A model generated the notes under the pieces. That model was not told the origin of the DNA and ran no database searches. It saw only the letters and a list, made by a program, of their open reading frames with translations. Both the position numbers and the translations under genes were made by a program. A DNA stretch of 64,000 nt, taken from the NCBI GenBank assembly GCA_030849065.1, contig JASAON010001660.1:124001-188000 (forward strand), written 5' to 3'. Positions within the stretch are counted from its first letter, which is position 1, and each line of letters opens with the position of its first letter. Shown piece after piece: positions 29,214 through 40,400 of this stretch. Source of the DNA: Jaenimonas drosophilae. Lineage: Eukaryota; Euglenozoa; Kinetoplastea; Trypanosomatida; Trypanosomatidae.

Positions 29214-30707
29214 ATGTTTTTGACCAAGTTCAAGTTAGAGCTCTCCGTGCAATTGGAAAACGTAGAGACTCAGCCAGGTGGTGTTCTTCAGGGAGCGATA
29301 TCAGTGAAGGTGGCCCAGGAGGTATCTATTACTGCTATTCGTTTGCCCGTGACGGGGACTGAGAGCACCACGGTGTGCGCCTTTTCCTATGAACGGGGTG
29401 AAGGACGTGCTCCGCGGCGGCGGCTGAGAACCTCATCTACTACTTTTTCTCATGTGGAGCAGCTCATTACGGTGTTTGGTTTCTCCAAGTCGAGCGGACG
29501 GAGGGGTGGGGCCACCCTGACCCCAGGGGAGTACCTCTACCCATTTGCGGTGAAGATACCTCCCGGTGCTCCCCCATCGTTTCACTGTAGCATTCCCAAG
29601 AACCGGGCCGGTGAATGGGGGACGTGTCAACTGAGCTATAACGCCACGGCCGTGGTGGATGTTCCATATGGCATCGATGCAACAGAATCCGCAGCCTTCC
29701 GTGTTATGTCAGTCATGTCCATGAATGTTGTGAACGCTGCACGAAGGCAACCATTGAACTTTCGTGGGTCTGTCGTGATCGAGGATACCCAGCGGGATGA
29801 TTGCCTATACTGTCTGTCGTGGCTGTGGGGTTCGCCACAACCAGCCAGACTGGAGTGCGAGGCCTCGGTTCTGCCCACTGCAGCTGTACTGGCGGTTTGC
29901 GGCGGTGACGTCCAAGAAGAAGAATCACAGCTATTCACTCCTCCCATGGCAAACCTTGTCAATGAAGCAGCTGCGGTGGTTGCCGCTCACGCGTATCCTC
30001 CCCCCCACACAAACGGAAAAGACATGAGAGGCGATGGAACCCGCTCACTTCCTGACCCATCGTTCAACCCTCAGGAGCACCGGCCATCGGATCGTGGTAC
30101 TGGTGTCGTGGTGATGGCCTCCATGGCAAATCCTTGGGATGCCGCTGGGCCATCAACTAATCCCGGAGTGATGGCTACTCTATTCCCAGAATCTGTTGCT
30201 TCATTGGGACTCCATGTCGTCGTGGTTCGCATACTTCTTCGATTCCAAATACCTTCTGCACTTCGGTGTGTCATGGTGGTGCTGAAGCAGCTTCAAAGCA
30301 TTTCAGCCGACCCTACTAATCATTCTGCCGTTACTGCAACCATTCCGATTGCTCAGCCGTTTCTCTTCACAACAGTCTCTCCGACAACATCTGGAGTCCT
30401 TAGCTTTGACGCGACCTTCGCCTTGGCTCATGACCTCCTCCGTCGCGAACACAGTCATCTCAAATCCGCCAGCCACACTGGAGTACCCTGTATTCTTCCA
30501 ACAATACGCACACCCTCGTTACACTCGTCGATACTCCTGGAGGTTTCTTTCCCACATACACCGGATTTGCAGCGTAGTTCCATCACCAAGTGTGAGGTCC
30601 TGCAGCTGGCTGAGGTGGGAGTTGCTGCTAATCGCGTCCCAAATGTGACGATGTACGGCACACAAATTGTGGTACCAGAGGAGGAGCTTGGCGCCAGTTC
30701 CCTCTAG
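29214..30707 (+). CDS. Alpha-arrestin-like protein, copy 1 of 4
   Basis: A 497-residue protein starting MFLTKFKLELSVQL. Alpha-arrestins are adaptors with two beta-sandwich lobes that link membrane proteins to trafficking or ubiquitin machinery. The N lobe covers about 1-170, with family features such as VLQGAISVKVAQEVSITAI, a ...VFGFSKSSGRRGGATLTPG stretch before EYLYPFAVKIP, and SYNATAVVDVPYG. A Cys-containing linker follows (CLYCLSWLWG), as in animal alpha-arrestins, then a low-complexity insert and a C lobe ending with ITKCEVLQLAEVG and NRVPNVT. Three more copies follow in the same direction, so this is a tandem family. The ATG at 29214 follows the acceptor at 29170-29171. Confidence 0.83.
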   Translation: MFLTKFKLELSVQLENVETQPGGVLQGAISVKVAQEVSITAIRLPVTGTESTTVCAFSYERGEGRAPRRRLRTSSTTFSHVEQLITVFGFSKSSGRRGGATLTPGEYLYPFAVKIPPGAPPSFHCSIPKNRAGEWGTCQLSYNATAVVDVPYGIDATESAAFRVMSVMSMNVVNAARRQPLNFRGSVVIEDTQRDDCLYCLSWLWGSPQPARLECEASVLPTAAVLAVCGGDVQEEESQLFTPPMANLVNEAAAVVAAHAYPPPHTNGKDMRGDGTRSLPDPSFNPQEHRPSDRGTGVVVMASMANPWDAAGPSTNPGVMATLFPESVASLGLHVVVVRILLRFQIPSALRCVMVVLKQLQSISADPTNHSAVTATIPIAQPFLFTTVSPTTSGVLSFDATFALAHDLLRREHSHLKSASHTGVPCILPTIRTPSLHSSILLEVSFPHTPDLQRSSITKCEVLQLAEVGVAANRVPNVTMYGTQIVVPEEELGASSL

Positions 30708-31152
30708 CTCGTTCCGTGCTGAAGCAAGAGGTGTGAGAGAGATGAGGGCCCAATGGACGTCAGCATCGCTGCCATTTTTGTTGTGCTTGATGGAAGTACC
30801 AAACTCCTTGGCGGGGAGTGTTTTTGCTTCACTGAGGGTGCTGTCTCCTTGCACAAAACTCCAGCCCCTGTGTCTTGTCTTTTTTTTTCGAGGAGATAGA
30901 TGTCGCTCTATCTTTTCCCTCTCCGGTGCGTGCTGATTGAGTTGGCTGCCCAGATTTGCTTTTTTGCGATGAGTTCAATGATCCTCCTACTTTCGTTGCC
31001 AGCAGGTTCCGTGCAGGGCATTGCCGCAGAGCTACTTCTTCTCTTACGCGTTTATCCCCATCTATTTTTAAGCTCTACTTCCAAAAAAATAAGTGAACAC
31101 AGCAACACATCCCGCTCTTCTGTAGCACACGCGTGGACACAGAAGAAAAAAA
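30708..31152 (+). other. Intergenic between arrestin-like copies 1 and 2
   Basis: No gene recognised. A T run near 30880-30887 and a pyrimidine-rich stretch with AG at 31071-31072 precede the second copy. Open frames here are short and lack features. Confidence 0.55.
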
Positions 31153-32367
31153 ATGCTCACACGAAGCAATGTGCACTTCAGCATTCAGCTGCCACAGCTT
31201 GTGTACGCCCCTGGTGATCTTGTGGAGGGTACCCTTACTGTTCACGTCAAGAAGGCAGTGTCGTTGACCGCAATTCGGCTGCAGATTTCGGGGAAGGAGA
31301 TCACCGCCAAGATGAAGTACCGCGGCTACCATATGAGAGACAAAACTGTCTTCGACCACTTTCGATACCTCGTCACCTACTTTGGATTCTCTGAAGGAAG
31401 TGGAAAACGTGGCGGAGCAGCTATGGACGTGGGCATCTACGAGTACCCAATCAGTATGCGGCTCCCGGCTAACATTCCTCCTTCCGTCCTGGTAGAGCAC
31501 GGCTCCTGCAGGTGGAGCATCTACTACAAGGTGAAGGCATTCGCAGTGGTGCCTTTTGGCTTCGATAAGGTGACGGAACTTCCGATACGCATTGTGTCCG
31601 TTGTCCCACTTGGACAGGTTGAGGCATGTAGGCAGGTGGCTACTGGACTCGGTGGAAGTTCTGACCGCCAGTCGGTGCTCTACAACAACATATCCGTGCG
31701 TCCTCGCATTGTGACGGGGCAACCATACCACGCATCCTCCGCCATACCAGTCGCAAGCGAGGTGCAATCTCCGCGCGGTGAGTGCAGCGTTGGACTGCTC
31801 GGCACCAACGTTGGAGAAACCCCAACTCCCCCGACCAAAGAAGGTGTAGTGCCAAGTGAAACCTCCTGCCGTGGACCAGCTCCCTCAGGCCCGCCGTCTC
31901 CGCTTGTTCCCCGTCTACCCGTTGAGCACAACGTTGTCTTGGTGCATGTGGACATTCGGAATCTCACTAACGAGTACGTATCAAGTATCCGTGTGGAGCT
32001 GTTCCAGAAGTATGAAGTTCATCTGCGGAACTCATCCAGGCGCTGGACGACACTCATTACGACTGGGCATGCTAGCCTTCCCGGCGGAGGTTTGCCTCCT
32101 CAGGCTGTTACCAGCGTCGAGGTGCCACTAGCCATACAGCCAATGGCAATGCTTCCGGTTATATCAACCAGTTCTGCGGAAGCCACAACCGTTCTGCACA
32201 TTTCATGTCCCAATGCTGATCGACGTAAGGAGACATTTGTGTCCTCCCCAGGGTGTATTCTGTACGCTGATGCAGCAACCTCAGCTCCGGCCCCACCTCT
32301 TCCCGTCTCATACCGCTGCTTTGTGGTGATGCCGGAGGAGCGCTTTGGTGGCGCCCTTGACCGATGA
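31153..32367 (+). CDS. Alpha-arrestin-like protein, copy 2 of 4
   Basis: A 404-residue paralogue starting MLTRSNVHFSIQLPQLVYAP. The N lobe shows the same marks as copy 1: AVSLTAIRLQISGKE, FDHFRYLVTYFGFSEGSGKR, YEYPISMRLPANIPPS and WSIYYKVKAFAVVPFGFD. In contrast to the other copies the linker between the lobes has no Cys cluster. It is replaced by a Ser/Pro-rich stretch. The C lobe ends in LHISCPNADRRKETF and a conserved closing block (YRCFVVMPEERFGG), similar to the end of the other copies (NQLVLPEICYGG). The loss of the cysteines suggests this copy has lost a lipidation or metal site, or never had it. Confidence 0.82.
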   Translation: MLTRSNVHFSIQLPQLVYAPGDLVEGTLTVHVKKAVSLTAIRLQISGKEITAKMKYRGYHMRDKTVFDHFRYLVTYFGFSEGSGKRGGAAMDVGIYEYPISMRLPANIPPSVLVEHGSCRWSIYYKVKAFAVVPFGFDKVTELPIRIVSVVPLGQVEACRQVATGLGGSSDRQSVLYNNISVRPRIVTGQPYHASSAIPVASEVQSPRGECSVGLLGTNVGETPTPPTKEGVVPSETSCRGPAPSGPPSPLVPRLPVEHNVVLVHVDIRNLTNEYVSSIRVELFQKYEVHLRNSSRRWTTLITTGHASLPGGGLPPQAVTSVEVPLAIQPMAMLPVISTSSAEATTVLHISCPNADRRKETFVSSPGCILYADAATSAPAPPLPVSYRCFVVMPEERFGGALDR

Positions 32368-33157
32368 AGTTTCACTTCACCGTGTACTTGATACTTCAGG
32401 TTATACGGACGGCGACCAGCATGCAGCACCTCTTTGTTCTTCCTTGCGTGGCCGTGTTGCTTTTTGTGGGAATGGCATGTGACCATGATGCCCAAGTGCA
32501 AATTATGTTTTAGTATCTCTCTCAGCCCCCGTTCATTTCACTCATATACAGTAATAAATGATTTCGTTGTGTTGTGGTTGTGAGGATGCCGTGAAGCACC
32601 TCTGAAACCTCAGCTGATACTCCCGTGCCTAAGGTGCTGTTTTTTTTTTTCTCATGCTCCTGGGCCCCGTCAAGTAATCAACGTTACCCTCTCTAGTTTA
32701 AGAGTGTGCTGCACTGCGTGAATGCGGGTGAATCATCGTGACCACAGTGCAGTACCTCGATGAGAGGAAGGGCGGCGGCTCACGACAAAAAAGTAGCCGA
32801 CGGGCATCATGGATGTTTTTTTCTCCGACGTTCCATGTGTCGTGCATGGCATCCTGTAGTCCTTTCAAGCTGGTAGCGTGCATCATCAGATCGGACTTGA
32901 ATACCTACACTCAGCCACTTCGTCGTCAGTTGACCAAGAGTGACTTTTATCTCCCCTTTTGTCTGAAATATGCGCATTATAGATTAGCCCTTTTCCCGTA
33001 GTGGTGTCGTGGCCAAACTGTGTGAAGCGCATATTGTCTTCTGCCGTCACCGCTTCTTCTCCCCCCAAACATTGGAGAGGTGTGACGTAGTACCAACTCA
33101 GTTCAGGTATTCTCTTGGAGAACACCACTTTTCACAAACCTATTGAAAGTCAGAGGG
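32368..33157 (+). other. Intergenic between arrestin-like copies 2 and 3
   Basis: No gene recognised. It holds a run of 11 T at 32640-32650 and a C/T-rich tract at about 33036-33066 with AG at 33075-33076. These fit polyadenylation of copy 2 and trans-splicing of copy 3. Confidence 0.55.
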
Positions 33158-34363
33158 ATGGTGTTTCTTGACAAGGACAAAGTGAACATTCAAGTTCAGT
33201 TGCGATCGCCCAGCTTCATTCCTGGAGCGGAAGTGCAGGCTACCGTGCAGCTGGATGTAATGAAGCCCATCGAAGCCACAGCAGTTCGTGTTGTCTTTAA
33301 GGGGAAGGAGAAGGCGTGGAAACGAGTACAGCAAGGAAAGCGGTCGTATACCGTTTCCGACTGCCACATTCACCTATGGAAGCTCATCACCGTTGCAGGC
33401 GCATCGAAGCAGTCCAACCGTACCAAAGGCTTGCTCCTTCAACCTGGACATTATACCTACAATGTTCAGTTCCAGATGCCCGTAACTGCTGCTCCATCAT
33501 GTGCGTGCTCTGTCAATAATGGAGGTTGCCGCATTTACTACCGCGTGAAGGCTTACGTAGATATTCCCAATGGCTTTGATGCCAAACACAAGATTGAGTT
33601 CACGGTGTTATCGGCTGCCCCGGTAGGCCAGCTGATGGAGGCCCGTACCCAGCCGCTGTCACTACCGGAGGTAGTTGGACAAATCAATGGGTGTGAGTAT
33701 TGTGGGTGCTTCTGCTGCCCACATGACGGTGCCTTCATCAAGACTGATGTGATTGCTCTTCCTCGTATGGCCATTGTTGCGCCGAATACGGAGCAGCTGG
33801 TGAACTCCCTTCCTGCCCATCCAGCGCAAATTACACTTACCCCTGCTGCTGGAAGTAGTCCATTTAATGGAACTGCCGTCCTGACGGTTCCCCGCAACGC
33901 CAACTCCCTTATGCTCCACCTCACCATTCACAATGGAAGCGTGAAGGATACCATTTCCATGGTGCGGGTGAAGCTGATGCAGTTCGTACAGGTCAAAGTC
34001 CGGGGCCGTGTTGGCACCATTACTTTTCTCATGAGTCAGGCAGACTTTGCCCCGGCCAGCGGTACGCTGAACCCAGCTGAAACCATTACGCAGGTGGTGA
34101 CGCTGAATCTGCCAACGGAGATGAGCTTCAATGTTGAGCAGGCCAGGAGCCGAAATGGTTATCTCCCACTCCCAACACTCCGTACTGCTTTTGCCGAGTG
34201 CAGCACCATTGTGGATGTTTCATTTCCTGGAGTGGCAGTTGAGGGTACGGTGACGCGCAGCGACGTCTTCAGTCTTGTGGCGGCGGTAGACTTCACAAAT
34301 CGCGTTCCCATGGTACCCAGCGTGTGCACAACGTCGTCCATCTTTCCAGAGGAGTGGTGCTAG
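33158..34363 (+). CDS. Alpha-arrestin-like protein, copy 3 of 4
   Basis: A 401-residue paralogue starting MVFLDKDKVNIQVQLRSPSF. N-lobe marks are AVRVVFKGKEKAWKRVQ, LHLWK-like entry to LITVAGASKQSNRTKG, GHYTYNVQFQMP and RIYYRVKAYVDIPNGFDAKH. The lobes are joined by a Cys-rich linker, GCEYCGCFCCPHDGAF, followed by a basic/hydrophobic strand. It shares DIPNGFDAKH(K) and the GCEYCGCF motif with copy 4, so these two are the closest pair. The open frame begins five codons upstream with TTG; the ATG at 33158 is used because it matches the paralogues' N termini. Confidence 0.85.
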   Translation: MVFLDKDKVNIQVQLRSPSFIPGAEVQATVQLDVMKPIEATAVRVVFKGKEKAWKRVQQGKRSYTVSDCHIHLWKLITVAGASKQSNRTKGLLLQPGHYTYNVQFQMPVTAAPSCACSVNNGGCRIYYRVKAYVDIPNGFDAKHKIEFTVLSAAPVGQLMEARTQPLSLPEVVGQINGCEYCGCFCCPHDGAFIKTDVIALPRMAIVAPNTEQLVNSLPAHPAQITLTPAAGSSPFNGTAVLTVPRNANSLMLHLTIHNGSVKDTISMVRVKLMQFVQVKVRGRVGTITFLMSQADFAPASGTLNPAETITQVVTLNLPTEMSFNVEQARSRNGYLPLPTLRTAFAECSTIVDVSFPGVAVEGTVTRSDVFSLVAAVDFTNRVPMVPSVCTTSSIFPEEWC

Positions 34364-35044
34364 CAACTGCGCGTGCATGCCACCGTGATGCAATCTTACA
34401 TTACACGGAGTGGCCTACTGTTGCCTAGGGATCGATATGTTCCTGTTTACATGTTTATATTGTTGTTTTCATTCGTTGCACTTGCTGTAGTTGGTTGCTG
34501 CTTGACCTATTCCGCCCACAGGGATGTTGAAAACCACGTTTCAGGCCTTTTTCGGCTCTTACAAGTGTTTTCATGCTACCCTCCCCCACTCCCTCCCAAC
34601 ACCATTCCACCGAGTGACGATACACATACACCATCTTGGGATGCTTGGAGCTTTTCGGCATGGGCAATCGCACACATACCTCGCGTTGTCGTTGCTGACG
34701 TTTGACATCCTCCACGATTGGATGGATGAGTCGTTGAATGATGAATCAACATATTGGTTCGCATGGTTTTTTTGTTTCCTTTACACCATCAATGCGCTCT
34801 CAACATTCTCAGTCGTTGTCAGCATGGGTTCTAGGACGTTATATCGTTCATCAATACCACCAGATGTTATTTTCCTGCGCCAAGCACTCACTTAACGTTG
34901 CTGAGCTTTGAATGGCGTAAAAACACCAGCCACGCTTCATTTCTCCTACTTCTTTCTCACTGATTATACAAATACCCTTCGAAGCCATTTCTACTTATTA
35001 GATACGTACACCCACACAAACTCCAGCACTCAACTGTAGCAACC
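34364..35044 (+). other. Intergenic between arrestin-like copies 3 and 4
   Basis: No gene recognised. The 123-codon frame at 34524-34895 has no domain and ends without a follow-up acceptor. Pyrimidine-rich sequence from about 34936 is followed by AG at 34983-34984 and 35000-35001 before copy 4. Confidence 0.5.
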
Positions 35045-36424
35045 ATGATGTTCTTTGACTGCAACAAGGTGGGTATTCACCTTGACCTACAGACAACACA
35101 GTTTATTCCTGGTGATATGATTCGAGGAATCTTCCACCTCAACGTTATGCGAGATTTGGAGATCACAGCTCTACGTGTGTGTGTCAAAGGCAAGGAGAAG
35201 GCGTGGAGGTGGGAGGAGGACCGACCACAAGGAGGTCCTCAGCAAGGCGGTGGACCACGTGAGAGCAACTACCGCCTGTACGAGGAGCGATTCGTTCACT
35301 TCATGCGTATCATTACGGTGTTTGGCCAATCACGACAGAGTGGTGCAAAGGGGAGGGTCTATCTCCGTCCTGGGCAGTATCAATACCCCTTTGAGGTTGA
35401 GCTCCCACCCAACGCTCCTCCATCGTACCTCTTCTCCTCGCGACAAGTCGGCAGCCGCATTTACTACACCATCAAGGCCTACGTAGACATTCCCTTTGGC
35501 TTTGATGCGAAGCAGAAACTGCATTTGAGCGTGTTGCCTGCCGTTCCTATTGGTCAGCTCATGGAGGCACGTGCGTCTCCCTACATCTTCCCCACCACCC
35601 AAAGCACCATCCACGGCTGTGAATACTGCGGTTGTTTCTACTGTGAGCACGAGGATAGCCTAATTGAAACGAGCGGTGCACTCCTGCCACGGGTGGCCAT
35701 TCTGCGGTGCGGGTCCGGTGTGCCCATGCACGCCATGCCTCCACCTCCACAGGTGACGCAGGTGTTCCTCAGCAAGAACGCACCAGCGGGTATCGACCAA
35801 ACCACTGGCAACACCGTTGCAAATCCGTCTGGTGTTGCGATGCGGCTGGATCAGAACCCCGCTGTGATCACTGTGCACGGCACCATTCGTAACTGCAGCC
35901 GCAAGGATGACATTCGGAGCGTTCGTGTAGAACTGAAGCAGTTCCAGCAGCTGCGTGTACGTGGCAATTCGACGTCGCGTGTGGTAACTTTGGCCGCATC
36001 AACCTTCACACCTCCCAACAGTCAGCTGGCCCCTTGCCAGAGCATGGATGTGGACGTGGAGCTGCGTCTCGACACACACCAGATTGATACGGGAATGCTG
36101 GCCTGCTCACACCGTGAGTACATGCGGCGCTTCTCTCGCAACTACCGCGGGTTTGGCCACAGTGAAAACTACTTCCCTCAGCGCGATATTTGTTTCGACA
36201 GCAGCAACAGTACCGTCATTTTCCCAACCATCACCACCCCTTTTGTGGAGTGCACGACGCTGTTTCAAATCTCATTCCCTGGAACCGCAGTAAAGGACAC
36301 CTTATCACGAAGTGACTTGGTGACGATTGCCGCAGGCGTTGACCCCTCCAACCGTGTGCCCGCTAGTCCGTTTAGGTACTCGAATCAGCTGGTATTGCCA
36401 GAGATTTGCTACGGTGGAATGTAG
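35045..36424 (+). CDS. Alpha-arrestin-like protein, copy 4 of 4
   Basis: A 459-residue paralogue starting MMFFDCNKVGIHLDLQTTQF. The N lobe carries the family marks ALRVCVKGKEKAWRWEED, FMRIITVFGQSRQSGAKG, GQYQYPFEVELPPNAPPSY and RIYYTIKAYVDIPFGFDAKQ. A Gln/Gly/Pro-rich insert sits after the first strand pair (RPQGGPQQGGGPRES). The linker GCEYCGCFYCEHEDSLIETS is nearly the same as in copy 3 and belongs to the Cys-rich interlobe element seen in alpha-arrestins. The end (VPASPFRYSNQLVLPEICYG) matches the other copies. Two ATGs stand side by side at 35045 and 35048; the first is taken. Confidence 0.86.
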   Translation: MMFFDCNKVGIHLDLQTTQFIPGDMIRGIFHLNVMRDLEITALRVCVKGKEKAWRWEEDRPQGGPQQGGGPRESNYRLYEERFVHFMRIITVFGQSRQSGAKGRVYLRPGQYQYPFEVELPPNAPPSYLFSSRQVGSRIYYTIKAYVDIPFGFDAKQKLHLSVLPAVPIGQLMEARASPYIFPTTQSTIHGCEYCGCFYCEHEDSLIETSGALLPRVAILRCGSGVPMHAMPPPPQVTQVFLSKNAPAGIDQTTGNTVANPSGVAMRLDQNPAVITVHGTIRNCSRKDDIRSVRVELKQFQQLRVRGNSTSRVVTLAASTFTPPNSQLAPCQSMDVDVELRLDTHQIDTGMLACSHREYMRRFSRNYRGFGHSENYFPQRDICFDSSNSTVIFPTITTPFVECTTLFQISFPGTAVKDTLSRSDLVTIAAGVDPSNRVPASPFRYSNQLVLPEICYGGM

Positions 36425-37467
36425 ATAATGGATTCACTGGAGAACTACTTTTTTTTTTTTCGTTGCTCCGCTCAGTGATAGGACCTTCCCATCTGAGACG
36501 AATGCTGTGTGGGAATGAACGGTAGGAGGCGGCTCATTTCACACGTATTGCACTGGATGTCTGTGTGAGCGTGTTGCGGGGTTTGAAACGGGTGCGCACT
36601 TGACTGTCAGTTACATCATTTGTATGCCAAGATGTGGTGGAGTGCATTAAGCGAACCAAGACAGGCTGCTCTTGCAGCACCCACAACAGCATCTTTAGGT
36701 TCATGTGGGTGTGGAGGCCAATAACAACGTGACCGCCCTTCTTTGCTCATCAGTGCATGTTTTTTTTGCTTTGTTTTGTTGATGTTTGTTTTTGCTGTTT
36801 GGGACTGTGGTTTCACCTTTGCGAGCCACCGTTTTATTTTTTTTCTTTGGCTCTTTGAAGAATAACATCCACGCCTCAGCGTGGGTGCCTTTATTGTCTG
36901 AGCCTCATCACAATGTGTGTACGACGTGTCTTCAACACTGAAACACCCTGGATGCACCTTTACGCACATGCGGCACAGACATCTCTCTGAATTCCTTTGC
37001 CTCTCCTTTATAATGTATGTCTTGTTGTGATGGTAGATCTGTAGTGACGGATTGCGCTTGTGCGGACAAACCTTCTGGATCATCCTACATTCTTTTGTTT
37101 TGGCAGTGTCGGTATGCAAACCCGTTTGGGGCAACCTGACTTGTTGCGTAGGCCCACAGACGAACATCGCTGCCCAGGCCATAACCCCTCCCCCCGATCA
37201 ATTGATTAGCGAATCTGTATCAGGTTCCAATCACGATCTCATTTCATCGACGTACGTGGAGGCCTGTGACTGCCACGTGCTTGGGAAACACAGGTTGAAG
37301 TTCTCCATTGTACCCGCCTCCCGTTAGTGGACGTGTTGTGTGGGCACCACAACACACATCACGAGGCTTCTACGACGAAGGAGGAAACAGAAGTCGTCAT
37401 TGCCTGACATTCCTGACCTTCTTCGTCCACATTGAAGGCACTTCACCTACTCGTGTCTGCCATATCC
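36425..37467 (+). other. 1.0-kb intergenic stretch, nothing recognised
   Basis: It holds a T run at about 36449-36460 near the end of the arrestin array and T-rich tracts further on, then a C/T-rich stretch before AG at 37436-37437. The open frames (for example 36616-37182 minus) lack any domain and run against the cluster. Base composition changes toward higher GC just after this point. Confidence 0.5.
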
Positions 37468-40400
37468 ATGGATGGAGTGGATGAGATCACCAAGCAATCG
37501 CGCATCTTGTATCAATACGCACACGCCAACATTCTCGCTGACGTCGATTGCCCAGAAGATGATGATGCACTTTCTGTATTTCAGTACCTCACTGAGGCGC
37601 TCACACGGCAGGTGATGGCGTTGCAGCGCATGACACCACTCAACGAGACAGACTTGAACGCCTCCGACAGCCGAAACTCCGTGCTGAGCCCCAGCCCGGA
37701 TGGTGATGCCGTCGCCTTCTTCGACGGTTGGTTGGAGCATGTGTTGCGTAGAGGTGTGGCCACCGCCATCGCACGCATCATCAAGGTGGAGGACACAACC
37801 CCCAACACCAAGCGTTTTCCTGCAGAAGTTATATTTGCCGCACTTGAGTTCCTCCGCATCTGCTTCAGTGGATGTCGCGGAGTTCAGACGGTTCGTGTGT
37901 TGGAGACGTGTGGCCTATGCCAGGCGTTGTTATCACGTGTTGAAGATGTCGTCCATGCACCGTCCAGTGACATGAAAGGCTCCACTTCTTCCTTGGCCAT
38001 AGATGGCCCGTCATGTGCATCTGCACCAGATGATGATGGTGAGGTGCCATCTCTATTTGATCTTCGTCAGCAGCGCCTTCTTCAGATCACGGCATTGCAT
38101 CTCTTGTGTGGAGTAGCGACACGACTGCAGACGTGGATGATTGAGCGTTTGCTGCTGGCATACTCACCACACCTCCTGAATCATTTGGCGGCAATGCTGA
38201 GTGATGCATCTCCCCCATCGTGCGTCGAGGGAATGGAAGGGGCGCCCGAGCGTGTGGAGGTGGCACAGAAGGCAATGTCGCTTCTCTTAGTGCTCCATCG
38301 TCGGCATCCACGAATGGTACGTGTGCTGCGACGGCACGTGGGGGAGATGTCCCCGCGTCCGCCTCCTAAACACTGCAGAGCTGATTTGGTTTTTGCGTTG
38401 GTGGATGTTCTTCAGTGGAGGTTTGGCAACGTTGATGTCGCCTCAGGTGTAGGTGAGGGAAGCGCATCATCCTCACGTACAGGATGGAGGCGCGAGCACG
38501 GGAGGCTCGTCTGCGACGCAGCCCAACTCCTGTTGTTGGTGCTACGTACTTCCACACAGATTCCTGGCATCTCACTCGAGCATGCCATGGTTCATCCGGA
38601 GCTGCCACCCTGTTGTAACCCTGGCGGCGACCGATCGTGGATTTCGTTGCGTGTGAAGCGAGAACATGCTCCACGGATTAGGATGGATGATGTGGAGCCG
38701 CAGCTTCTCTGGCGATGGGGTGGGCCATCCATGCTTCGGCGCTATGTGCATGTAGGCGATGGAGCTACACCATCTCATCAACGTCCCGTGGCATCTGGGC
38801 CACAAGTTGCTGCACCGCAACTCGACAACAAATCGCCATGTCTGACGTCGGCGCCAATCCCAGGCGGACATTCATCACTGAGTGGGTATGAGGAGGAGCA
38901 AGTGGAGCTGAACGAGCTGCTGGATGCGGTGGCCGCAGCGGATGGCCTGGATGTTCTCTGCCGCATCATCTCAACCAATTGTGGTGAGTCCCGTGGGGAG
39001 CTCTCCTCAAGCCGACGTCTTCGACGAGCGGCATTGGATGTGCTATGGATCATGGTGGCCGAGGGAAGTCTGGCCCATCTACGTTGGCTGGCAACATGCT
39101 CTAACCTCTTTGTGGGGCTACGTGCAACGCTGAATAACCACGTCCGCCACGACCATCACCACGCTTTAGGCGTCTCACACTTGTCCTCCGCAGCCTCCAC
39201 ACCTCCGTACATGGCCACCTCCCCACATCCGGGATGGATCCAAGCGACGCTCGACCATGGATCCGCAACACGCAGCCACACTTCTGCAGTCGCTGAGCAC
39301 TTTCTTCTTCCACCGCAACATCATACCACATCATCCAACACGAGAGACCTGGACGTTAACCCATCGTCCATGAGCACCTCCATGTGGAGGGCTGAGGATG
39401 CAGGTACGGCGCTCCATCTCGTTCGCGTCCTCTACGCACGTTTGCGGGCTGACAACGCGTGGTTCCGTCGTGGAGAGGAGGATAGCCCCTACCGCAAACA
39501 AGGGTGCGATGTGGAGTGTGCCGAGAGCATCGTCGGCTGGTTGGCGATGCTCCACGTGGATGAGCCCATTGAGGAGGAGGATGGATTGCTGCTGAAGTGC
39601 ATCGCCGTGGATGCGGTGCAGGCCTTGGCGTCCATCTGCATGTGCTGCGGAGTGGAGTCCATCTCGTCAACGGGAACCGCGCATGGAGGTCTGTGGAGGC
39701 AGCCCTACGGCCAGGACGTGCCGAGGTGGTCGCTGCCGCGGGTCCTCTGCCAAGCACTTCTCCAGCCACGTACGCAGGATGATGGTGTGTTGCTTCAGCT
39801 GATTCGAGCTGAGCTGCGGGCGTCTCAGGGCTGGGGAGCCAACACCCCACCCACGGCCATCGCGCACGCAATTGTTGTTCTTCAGCTTTACCAGTGGTGC
39901 CTCACAAGCCTACCCAGTGCATCAGAGAGGAGTGAGAGGGTGGTGGGTAGCTGGTCGTGTGAGGAGTTGCGACGGCGGCAGCTTGATTTTCTCGTTGAGG
40001 ATGCCGCCGGTGTTCTGCCCCTGTTGGTGGAGCTCAGCGCCGGCCGTGCGGGCTGCATCACGTCCGGCGCCGCAGATCTTCAGCACAAAGCACTCGAAGC
40101 GTTGCGAGCTGTCTTGGCACATGTGCAGCATGGGCCGTCGTCGTCGTGGTTGGTGGCTGGAGCTCCCCCACCGAAGTGCGTGGATGTTGTGCATGGGCGG
40201 CGTACCTCCTTCATCTATGCGGTGCCTGAGCCGGACGCGTGGACGGCCCCATCCGACACCGTCCCGCTCTCCACTTCTCCCAACACCAGCATCGAAAACA
40301 GCGGCCTTGTGAGCCACGTGGTTGCTGATGCAGATCTGGCCAGCCCCACCTGCGTCAGCGATGCACCAAGCGAGGGTGCCGACGCACTCGAGATGTTTTC

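Noticed and set aside
33143..33157. Five-codon N-terminal extension of arrestin-like copy 3
   Set aside because: It opens with TTG; the ATG at 33158 gives an N terminus like those of the other copies.
34524..34895. 123-codon frame between arrestin-like copies 3 and 4
   Set aside because: No domain, weak acceptor context, and it lies in what should be the 3' UTR of copy 3.
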